Shown piece after piece: positions 8,017-14,003 of a stretch of DNA of 25,816 bases. The stretch is from JAFHCF01 sp048497495. GTDB taxonomy: Bacteria; Pseudomonadota; Alphaproteobacteria; Rhizobiales; Ancalomicrobiaceae. Within the stretch, counting starts at the first letter, position 1; each line of letters begins with the position of its first letter. Below the pieces are notes generated by a model. That model was not told the DNA's origin. It ran no database searches and was given only the letters and a program-made list of their open reading frames with translations. A program made the position numbers and the translations under genes. The stretch lies in assembly GCA_048497495.1 (NCBI GenBank), contig JAFHCF010000110.1:1-25816 (forward strand), given 5' to 3'.

Positions 8017-9852
8017 TCACATGTGTTTCTGGGCGGCGGCCTCGACCGGGATTGGGGCGGCGGCGGTGACGACGGCGGCGCGGGGCGTGGGCGCGGCGCT
8101 CGGCGGCCGCTTGTCGGCGCCGTGCTCGTATTCGGCGAGGAAGGACAACACCTCCTCGCGGTACTCGTAGTAGCGCGGGTGCTCGAGCAGGGCCTTGCGC
8201 GTGCGCGGGCGAGGTATGTCGATCTCGACGATCTTGCCGATGCGGGCGTTGGGACCGTTGGTCATCATCACCACCCGGTCGGCGAGCAGGATCGCCTCGT
8301 CGACGTCGTGGGTGACGCAGATCGCCGTGACCCGGGTGCGGGTCCACACCTCCATCAGCACCTCCTGGAGCTGCCAGCGGGTCAGGCTGTCGAGCATGCC
8401 GAAGGGCTCGTCGAGGAGCAGGAGCTTCGGCGACAGCGCGAAGGCGCGGGCGATGCCGACGCGCTGGCGCATGCCGTTCGACATGTCGCGGGCCGGCTTG
8501 TCCATGGCGTCGCCGAGGCCGACGCGGGCGAGATAGTACTCGGCGACCTCGCGCTTCTCGGCGCGGCTGGCGGTCGGATAGACCACGTCGCAGCCGAGCA
8601 GCACGTTCTCCTTCGCGGTCAGCCAGGGCATCAGGCTCGGCGACTGGAAAACCACGGCGCGATCGGGGCCGGCCTGATCGACCTCGCGGCCATCGAGCAC
8701 GATGCCGCCCATCGACACGTCGGTGAGGCCGGCGACCATGGTCAACACGGTCGACTTGCCGCAGCCGGAATGGCCGATCAGCGAGATGAACTCGCCGCGC
8801 CGGACGTTGAGATCGAAGCCGTCGACCACCGTCAGCGGGCCCTTCGGCGTCGGGTAGATCTTCTCGACCGCGTCGAACTCGACGAAGCGCTCGACGATGC
8901 CGGTCTTCGGCCTGGCGACGTCGGCCCAGACCTTGGGCAGGTCACCGCCCTTGCGGATGGCGGCCTCGGCCTCGCGCGCCTCGGCCCGAACCCGGGCGAT
9001 GTCCTCGCGGAAATGGACCGGCCGCACCATCGGCAACACGCGGCCGTCGTCGTCCGCCCCGCCCTGCTCCACGCCCATGTCCATCAGATATTGGGTGATC
9101 TCGGCGCGCAGCGCCTTGAAGGCCGGGTCGTGGTTGACGGCGGTGCGGTCACGCGGGCGCGGCAGATCGACGACGAACTCGCGGGCCAGTGTGGCGCCGG
9201 GTCCGATGGTCAGCGGGATCACCCGATCGGCGAGAAGCAGCGCCTCGTCGACGTCGTTGGTGACGAGGACGACGGTCTTCCGGTCCTCCTCCCAGATCCG
9301 CTCGATCTCGTCCTGGAGCTTCGCCCGGGTCAGGGCGTCGAGCGCCGACAGGGGTTCGTCGAGGAGCAGCACCTCGGGGCTCATGGCGAGGGCGCGAGCG
9401 ATGCCGACGCGCTGGCGCATGCCGCCGGAGAGTTCCGCCGGACGGCGGTCACGGGCGTGGGAGAGCCCGACCATGTCGATATATTTGGCGATGCGCGCCT
9501 CGCGCGTCGCGCGGCCGTCCTTCGGAAAGACCTGCGACACCGCCAGCTCGATGTTGCCGTGGACGGTGAGCCAGGGCATCAGCGAATAGGACTGGAATAC
9601 CAGGCCGCGCTCGGGGCCGGGTTCGGTGACCGGCCTGCCCCGCATCAGCACCTCGCCCCGGTCGGGCCGCACCAGCCCGGCGATGGTCGAGATCAGGGTG
9701 GTCTTGCCGGAGCCGGAGAAGCCGAGGATGGCGACGAACTCGCCTTCGCGGATCTCGAGGTCGACGTCGGCGAGGACATGGGTGACGCCGGTGCCCGAGC
9801 CGTAGCTCTTTGAGACGCCCTTCACTTCCAGGATCGGTCGCGGATCGGTCAT
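8017..9852 (-). CDS. Nitrate ABC transporter, two ATPase domains fused in one chain (NrtC/NrtD-like)
   Basis: A 611-residue cytoplasmic protein with two complete ABC ATPase domains that would power NrtB. Domain 1: Walker A GFSGSGKT (44-51), signature LSGGM (141-145), Walker B LLLDEP (E166), but Asn199 (VTND) where the switch histidine is expected. Domain 2: Walker A GHSGCGKS (360-367), signature MSNGM (457-461), Walker B with E482, and a normal switch H515 (VTHD). A linker of about 110 residues (215-325) joins them, and an Ala/Pro-rich tail ends the protein. In cyanobacteria the equivalent domains are on separate NrtC and NrtD proteins. The start at 9852 has GGGAGG seven bases upstream and directly precedes domain 1. 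Only 11 bases separate it from nrtB. Substrate assignment rests on context and on similarity to the NrtCD/SsuB group. Confidence 0.93.
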   Translation of the reverse strand: MTDPRPILEVKGVSKSYGSGTGVTHVLADVDLEIREGEFVAILGFSGSGKTTLISTIAGLVRPDRGEVLMRGRPVTEPGPERGLVFQSYSLMPWLTVHGNIELAVSQVFPKDGRATREARIAKYIDMVGLSHARDRRPAELSGGMRQRVGIARALAMSPEVLLLDEPLSALDALTRAKLQDEIERIWEEDRKTVVLVTNDVDEALLLADRVIPLTIGPGATLAREFVVDLPRPRDRTAVNHDPAFKALRAEITQYLMDMGVEQGGADDDGRVLPMVRPVHFREDIARVRAEAREAEAAIRKGGDLPKVWADVARPKTGIVERFVEFDAVEKIYPTPKGPLTVVDGFDLNVRRGEFISLIGHSGCGKSTVLTMVAGLTDVSMGGIVLDGREVDQAGPDRAVVFQSPSLMPWLTAKENVLLGCDVVYPTASRAEKREVAEYYLARVGLGDAMDKPARDMSNGMRQRVGIARAFALSPKLLLLDEPFGMLDSLTRWQLQEVLMEVWTRTRVTAICVTHDVDEAILLADRVVMMTNGPNARIGKIVEIDIPRPRTRKALLEHPRYYEYREEVLSFLAEYEHGADKRPPSAAPTPRAAVVTAAAPIPVEAAAQKHM

Positions 9853-9863
9853 GGGTGCCTCCC

Positions 9864-10958
9864 TCAGCGCGTCGCGGAGAAGGTGAAGGCGGCCTGCAGC
9901 GCCAGCATGAGGCGGTCGAGCAGGAAGCCGATGATGCCGACGGTGAAGACCGCGACCATGATGCGGGCGAGCGAGGAGGACGAACCGTTCTGGAACTCGT
10001 CCCACACGAACTTGCCGAGGCCGGGGTTCTGGGCGAGCATCTCGGCGGCGATCAGCACCATCCAGCCGACGCCGAGCGAGACCCGCATGCCGGTGAAGAT
10101 CAGCGGCAGCGACGACGGGATGACCAGCTTGAACACCTTCTTGAACCAGCCGAGCCTGAGCACCCGGGCGACGTTCATCAGATCCTTGTCGATCGAGGCG
10201 ACGCCGAGCGAGGTGTTGATCAGCGTCGGCCACAGCGAGCACAGCGTCACCGTGATCGCCGAGACCAGGAACGACTTCTCGAACATCGGATCGGTCGAGG
10301 TGTAGAGCGCCGAGACCACCATGGTGACCAGCGGCAGCCAGGCGAGCGGCGAGACCGGCTTGAAGATCTGCACCAGCGGGTTGATCGCGGCGTTCACCGT
10401 CGGCGACAGGCCGGCGAGGATGCCGAGCGGAATGGCGATCACCGTGCCGATGACGAAGCCGGTGAAGACGGTCTTCAACGAGGTCAGGATCTTGTCGATG
10501 TAGGTCGGCTTGCCGACGTAGCTCCGCACCTTGACCTCGGCCTTCGGGTCGGCGGCGAGGATCGCGGCGTTGCGCGTCTCCTGGCGGACGTGGAAGGCCT
10601 TCTCCTTGGCGCGCTCGGCCGAATGATCGGCCATCAGCACGGTGAACTGCTCCCAGACCTCGACCGGGCCGGGAATGGCGCCGAGCGAGGTCTGCACCCG
10701 TGGCGCCGTGGCGCCCCAGACGGCGAGGAAGATCCCCATGGCGAGCACCGGCACGCCGGCCAGACGCCACAATTCCCCGCCTTGCGTCCGCGCGTCGTCG
10801 CCGCCGACGATCTTGAGGATCGGCACCAGGAAGCCGAGGCCGAGCACCGAGAGGTAACCCTCGATCCGGTCGATGCGGGCGAACCAGCGCCGGCGCCGGG
10901 CCTCGCGCTCGGCGTGGGCGAACCTGTCGGTGGCGAGCGTGTCGGTGGCGATCGTCAT
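9864..10958 (-). CDS. nrtB: Nitrate ABC transporter permease
   Basis: A 364-residue inner-membrane permease of the BPD (MetI/SsuC-like) superfamily, forming the channel of the nitrate importer. A charged N-terminus is followed by an early hydrophobic pair (residues about 36-85), a hydrophilic insertion of some 70 residues, and then the main transmembrane core. The EAA-type loop that docks with the ATPase is visible in the segment from ASIDKDLMNVARVLRLG to the conserved LPLIFTG. The start at 10958 (MTIATDT) has GAGGA upstream; a longer frame exists through the gap toward nrtA but runs across a strong hairpin and is unlike the family. It follows nrtA by 269 bases rich in hairpins and precedes the ATPase gene by 11 bases. 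The long insertion between the first pair of segments and the core is typical of NrtB compared with SsuC. Confidence 0.93.
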   Translation of the reverse strand: MTIATDTLATDRFAHAEREARRRRWFARIDRIEGYLSVLGLGFLVPILKIVGGDDARTQGGELWRLAGVPVLAMGIFLAVWGATAPRVQTSLGAIPGPVEVWEQFTVLMADHSAERAKEKAFHVRQETRNAAILAADPKAEVKVRSYVGKPTYIDKILTSLKTVFTGFVIGTVIAIPLGILAGLSPTVNAAINPLVQIFKPVSPLAWLPLVTMVVSALYTSTDPMFEKSFLVSAITVTLCSLWPTLINTSLGVASIDKDLMNVARVLRLGWFKKVFKLVIPSSLPLIFTGMRVSLGVGWMVLIAAEMLAQNPGLGKFVWDEFQNGSSSSLARIMVAVFTVGIIGFLLDRLMLALQAAFTFSATR

Positions 10959-11076
10959 GGCGGACGTCCTCACGAAGCGCGGCCGGGAAGGGTTGCGGCC
11001 GGGGATCTCGAATCGGGGTCGGGGTGGTTCGACCGGTGGAGCGGGGGACGGCGTGGTTCGGGCACACCGTCCGCCT

Positions 11077-11129
11077 CTCGTGGTCGAAATCGACGCCTGC
11101 ATCCCGCATGCGTCTATTTCGTCCACGAG
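11077..11129 (-). other. Long imperfect hairpin in the nrtA-nrtB gap
   Basis: Arms 11077-11096 and 11110-11129 are complementary at 18 of 20 positions around a 13-base loop. In the nrtA-nrtB transcript this would be the dominant structure. It is followed by no U-run, so it is more likely a transcript-stabilising or partial attenuating stem than a full terminator. Confidence 0.7.
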
Positions 11130-11160
11130 GTCAATGAGATAGTGGTTCTGATTCACGGGA

Positions 11161-11177
11161 CGGATGGGAACCATCCG
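11161..11177 (-). other. Short perfect hairpin in the nrtA-nrtB gap
   Basis: CGGATGG and CCATCCG form a perfect seven-base stem around a three-base loop. It is the middle of three hairpins between nrtA and nrtB. Confidence 0.55.
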
Positions 11178-11195
11178 CCTCGATCGAACCACCAG

Positions 11196-11220
11196 GAGCG
11201 GGACCGGATCGGCCCCGCTC
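11196..11220 (-). terminator. Hairpin just after the nrtA stop
   Basis: GAGCGGG and CCCGCTC pair perfectly over seven bases around an 11-base loop, starting seven bases after the nrtA stop codon. There is no U-run. It could partly end transcription or protect the nrtA 3' end, as is common after binding-protein genes of ABC operons. Confidence 0.45.
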
Positions 11221-11227
11221 GAGGGCG

Positions 11228-12643
11228 TCAGCCCTCGACGCCGCCGGCGCCGACCATCTGGGCGCCCTTGAGGCCGATCCTCAGGGCGGCGAGGTAGTCG
11301 TTCGGCTTGCGGCCGTCGTAGACGATCCCGTCCATGAAGCCCTGGTCCGGCGCCTTGTAGCCGTCGGAGCCGAAGGGGAAGTCCCGGCGCTCGGCCTTGC
11401 CCTCGGCGACCAACAGTTCGGCGGCCTTCAGGTAGATGTCGGGGCGATAGACCTGCTTCGCGGTCTCGGCGAACCAGGCGTCGCTGCGCGCCGCCGGGAT
11501 CTGGCCCCAACGCCGCATCTGCGTCAGATACCAGACCGCGTCCGACAGATAAGGATAGGTGGCGAAGTACTTGAAGAACACGTTGAAATCGGGCACCGGG
11601 CGCTTGTCGCCCTTCTCGTATTCGAAGGTGCCGGTCATCGAGTTGGCGATGACCTTCTCGTCGGCGCCGACGTAGTCGGACTTGGCCAGGATCCTCACGG
11701 CTTCGGCGCGGTTGCGGCCGTCGCCCTCGTCGAGCCACATGCAGGCGCGGATCATCGCCTTGGTGATGGCGATGAGCGTGTTGGGGTTCTCTTCCGCCCA
11801 CTTCTTGGTGACGCCGAAGACCTTCTCGGGGTTGTTCTTCCAGATCTCGTCGTCGGTGATCACCGGCACGCCCAGCCCCTTGAACACCGCGGCCTGGTTC
11901 CACGGCTCGCCGACGCAGTAGCCCATGATGGTGCCGGCCTCCATGGTGGAGGGCATCTGCGGCGGCGGCGTCACCGAGAGCAGCGCCTCGGCGAGGATCT
12001 GGCCGGAGACGTCGTCGGGGCTGTAGTAGCCGGGATGGATGCCGCCGGCGGCGAGCCAGTAACGGAGCTCGTAGTTGTGGGTGGAGACGGGGAAGACCAT
12101 GCCCATCTTGAAGGCCTTGCCCTCGGCCTTGAGCTTCTCGATCACCGGCTTCAGGGCGGCGGCCGAGATCGGATGCACCGGCTTGCCGTCGGCGCCGAGG
12201 GGGATGTTCTTCTTCATCTCCGCCCAGATGGCGTTCGACACGGTGATGGCGTTGCCGTTGAGGTCCATCGACAGCGGCGTGATCACCTCGGCCTTGGTGC
12301 CGAAGCCGATGGTGGCGCCGAGCGGCTGGCCGGCCAGCATGTGGGCGCCGTCGAGTTCGCCGGTGATCACCCGGTCGAGCGTGACCTTCCAATTGGCCTG
12401 CGCCTCGAGGCCGACCTGAAGTCCCTCGTCGTCGAAGAAGCCCTTCTCCAGCGCGATGGCGAGCGGCGCCATGTCGGTGAGCTTGATGAAGCCGAGTTTG
12501 ACGACGTCCTTCTCGAGTTTCAGCGGCGAGGCGAGCGCCTTGGAGACGACCGAGGTCGCGGCGAGCGCGGCGGCGCCGATCGTCGCGCTCGACATCAGGA
12601 AGCGGCGGCGCGAAAGACCGGAATGGAACGGCTTGGTGGTCAT
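11228..12643 (-). CDS. nrtA: Nitrate ABC transporter substrate-binding protein, Tat-exported
   Basis: A 471-residue periplasmic binding protein of the NrtA/CmpA group that captures nitrate (or nitrite) and delivers it to NrtB. The N-terminus is a twin-arginine signal: SRRRFLM at residues 11-17, then an Ala-rich hydrophobic stretch ending near ASA/ALA around residue 38. The mature part starts with LEKDVVKLGFIKLTDMAPL, a typical beginning for this group, and the length fits the family. The start at 12643 has GAGGGGTGACC upstream; there is no suitable alternative closer to the Tat motif. It is the first gene of the nitrate operon, preceded by a leader of about 200 bases with regulatory hairpins and a sigma-54 promoter. 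Bicarbonate (CmpA-like) specificity is the main alternative, made unlikely by nirBD and nasA downstream. Confidence 0.94.
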   Translation of the reverse strand: MTTKPFHSGLSRRRFLMSSATIGAAALAATSVVSKALASPLKLEKDVVKLGFIKLTDMAPLAIALEKGFFDDEGLQVGLEAQANWKVTLDRVITGELDGAHMLAGQPLGATIGFGTKAEVITPLSMDLNGNAITVSNAIWAEMKKNIPLGADGKPVHPISAAALKPVIEKLKAEGKAFKMGMVFPVSTHNYELRYWLAAGGIHPGYYSPDDVSGQILAEALLSVTPPPQMPSTMEAGTIMGYCVGEPWNQAAVFKGLGVPVITDDEIWKNNPEKVFGVTKKWAEENPNTLIAITKAMIRACMWLDEGDGRNRAEAVRILAKSDYVGADEKVIANSMTGTFEYEKGDKRPVPDFNVFFKYFATYPYLSDAVWYLTQMRRWGQIPAARSDAWFAETAKQVYRPDIYLKAAELLVAEGKAERRDFPFGSDGYKAPDQGFMDGIVYDGRKPNDYLAALRIGLKGAQMVGAGGVEG

Positions 12644-12684
12644 GGTCACCCCTCGGTTGAGATCGATAGACGGATCTTCACGGA

Positions 12685-12718
12685 GGGTCGTCGCCGAGTT
12701 CGCGCGGCTGGACGACCC
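12685..12718 (-). promoter_or_regulatory. Strong leader hairpin before nrtA
   Basis: GGGTCGTC and GACGACCC form a perfect eight-base stem; the loop contains a further GCCG/CGGC stem. The 5' arm could instead pair with GACGACC in the upstream hairpin at 12838-12851, allowing alternative structures. There is no U-run after it, so it is not a classical terminator. It ends about 40 bases before the nrtA start codon. Confidence 0.5.
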
Positions 12719-12738
12719 GACATCGCTCCCTCGCTCGC

Positions 12739-12773
12739 CGAAGTCGCGCCCCCTTCGGGACCGACGGACTTCG
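12739..12773 (-). promoter_or_regulatory. Second leader hairpin before nrtA
   Basis: CGAAGTC and GACTTCG arms (seven bases, perfect) enclose an inner CCC-GAAG-GGG stem. It lies between the ANTAR-like hairpin pair and the hairpin at 12685-12718, in the predicted untranslated leader. Confidence 0.45.
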
Positions 12774-12803
12774 ATGAGCAGGAACGATGCCATCCGCGAT
12801 GAA

Positions 12804-12819
12804 GACCCGGCGCTGGGTC
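12804..12819 (-). promoter_or_regulatory. ANTAR-type leader hairpin P2
   Basis: The transcript would read GACCC-AGCGCC-GGGTC: a perfect five-base stem, extendable by two G-U pairs, with a six-base loop having A at position 1 and G at position 4. This is the loop signature of RNA hairpins bound by ANTAR antiterminators such as NasR and NasT. It follows hairpin P1 after a short linker. Confidence 0.55.
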
Positions 12820-12837
12820 CCGATCCGATGGACGGTA

Positions 12838-12851
12838 GGTCGTCGTTGACC
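12838..12851 (-). promoter_or_regulatory. ANTAR-type leader hairpin P1
   Basis: The transcript would read GGTC-AACGAC-GACC: a four-base stem with a six-base loop that again has A1 and G4. It would begin within a few bases of the transcription start predicted from the sigma-54 promoter. The stem is short, so the call depends on its pairing with P2. Confidence 0.5.
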
Positions 12852-12861
12852 GAGCCACACG

Positions 12862-12878
12862 ATACAAGTCGCGTGCCA
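12862..12878 (-). promoter_or_regulatory. Sigma-54 (-24/-12) promoter of the nitrate operon
   Basis: On the minus strand the sequence is TGGCACG-CGAC-TTGTAT. It matches the sigma-54 consensus (TGGCACG, four bases, TTGCW) at every defined position except T for C in the -12 GC. The GG-to-GT spacing is exact. The start site would fall near 12853, giving a leader of about 210 bases before nrtA. Nitrogen-limited, NtrC-dependent control is the usual reason for such a promoter. Confidence 0.65.
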
Positions 12879-12964
12879 ACTCGCCGGCGCGTGCCGTTTT
12901 CTCAATGTTCGTGGGGATCCGGTGGCCGCCTCGGCCCCAGTGCCATCGCCTCGCGACAGCGGCT

Positions 12965-13034
12965 CTGCACAATGGCGCGGCAGCGAAGACGCGCAACCGG
13001 CCTAAAAGTTGGGCAGACTTCGACGCTGCACAAT
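12965..13034. promoter_or_regulatory. Candidate NtrC-type enhancer half-sites
   Basis: CTGCACAAT occurs twice as a direct repeat (12965-12973 and 13026-13034), roughly 115 and 175 bases upstream of the predicted start. TGCAC is the NtrC half-site, and the first copy has only a degenerate opposing half (CGGCA at the right spacing). Position fits an enhancer; sequence support is weak. Confidence 0.3.
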
Positions 13035-13068
13035 AAAAAACCACGCCGGACGTCGAGGTCCGGCGTGG
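13035..13068 (-). terminator. Intrinsic terminator of the nitroreductase gene
   Basis: CCACGCCGGAC and GTCCGGCGTGG form a perfect 11-base stem with a six-base loop, followed in the minus-strand transcript by six U residues (13035-13040). It lies 36 bases after the nitroreductase stop and separates that gene from the nitrate promoter. Confidence 0.92.
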
Positions 13069-13103
13069 TCGGAAATTCGATCGCGTTCGTGTCGGCGCTG
13101 CCC

Positions 13104-13691
13104 TCAGGCGATGGTCGCCATCTCGGCGAAGTCCAGACGCGGGCTGCGCGGGAACAGCTTGGTGCCGTCGCCGTGGCCGATGTTGATCAGGAACAGCGAC
13201 TTCGCCTCGCCGCCGGGGAAGAAGGCGGCATCGGCGGCGGCGGCGTCGAAGCCGCCCATCGGACCGGTGTCGAGGCCGATCGAGCGCAGCGCCAGGATCA
13301 GGTAGGCGGCCTGAAGCGTGGCGTTGAGGCGCGCCGTCGCCTGCGCGCCGTCGTGATCGCCGGCGAACCAGGCCCGGGCGTCCACATGGGGGAAGAGCTT
13401 CGGCAGCTTGTCGTAGAACCACGGGTCGTAGGCGACGATCGCGGTCACCGGCGCCGCCATGGTCTTGTCGAGATTGCCCGGCGACAGCACCGGCTTCAGC
13501 TTGGCCTTGGCCTCGGCGCCGCGGACGAAGACGAGGCGCAGGGGCGAGGAATTGGCCGCCGTCGGCCCCATCTTGGCGAGATCGACCGCCGCCTGGAGCT
13601 CGGCGTCGGTGACCGGCTGGTCGGTGAAGCCGTTGTGGGTGCGGGCTTCACGGAACAGGAGGTCGAGGGCGGCGGAATCGAGTTGGGTCAT
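13104..13691 (-). CDS. RutE-like nitroreductase family protein (putative malonic semialdehyde reductase)
   Basis: A 195-residue flavin-dependent reductase that fits E. coli RutE in length and sequence through most of its span: FREARTHNGF (residues 13-22), KMGPTAANSSPLRLVF, SPGNLDKTMAAPVTAIVA, LFPHVDARAWF, AAYLILALRSIGLDTGPM and LLINIGHG-like LFLINIGHGDGTKL. RutE reduces malonic semialdehyde to 3-hydroxypropionate in pyrimidine breakdown; close relatives also reduce nitro compounds. No other rut gene is in the window, so the physiological substrate is uncertain. The start at 13691 has a GAGGAA ribosome site a few bases upstream. It is a single-gene unit: a strong terminator follows, and the gene upstream ends 312 bases away. 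FMN binding is inferred from the family. Confidence 0.85.
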   Translation of the reverse strand: MTQLDSAALDLLFREARTHNGFTDQPVTDAELQAAVDLAKMGPTAANSSPLRLVFVRGAEAKAKLKPVLSPGNLDKTMAAPVTAIVAYDPWFYDKLPKLFPHVDARAWFAGDHDGAQATARLNATLQAAYLILALRSIGLDTGPMGGFDAAAADAAFFPGGEAKSLFLINIGHGDGTKLFPRSPRLDFAEMATIA

Positions 13692-14003
13692 GAGTTCCTC
13701 GCGCGGGACGGGACGGAATTGGCGGGTGGAGGGGGTTGCCTCCCTGGATCGAAAGATGGGGCGCGACCCGGCAATGATCAACCGAGCCACCCCCGCGACT
13801 TGGTGCCGCTTTCGGCGAACACTGTGTCAACGGCGCGTGCCCGTGCCACCGATCGCCGGATGTCCGCCCTTCGAGGGAAGCATCCGAGGGCCCGACGGCG
13901 AGACACGAGAAGACCACCTCGTCGAATGTCGCGGAAGACGAGGCGGGCCGCGGTCGATCACCACGGCCCGCGCCGGGGCGCCTCGCGTGTTCGCAAAGGC
14001 CGC
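13692..14003. other. Gap between the nitroreductase and the GGDEF-EAL gene
   Basis: A 312-base stretch with no gene that I can support. It holds the candidate 3' hairpin of the GGDEF-EAL gene (13943-13971) and must contain the nitroreductase promoter, for which no convincing -35/-10 pair was found. Confidence 0.6.
13943..13971 (-). terminator. Candidate terminator hairpin of the GGDEF-EAL gene
   Basis: In the minus-strand transcript, GCGGGCCGUGG pairs with CCGCGGCCCGC across 11 positions including one G-U pair, with a seven-base loop, 32 bases after the stop codon. The U-run is missing, with only a pyrimidine-rich CUCGUCUUCC following. Confidence 0.5.

Noticed and set aside
5563..9813. A plus-strand open frame of 1416 codons antisense to nirB and the double-ATPase gene
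   Set aside because: Rich in Asp, Gly, His and Arg with no domain, no ribosome site and opposite to two well-supported genes; a typical antisense shadow of high-GC coding DNA.
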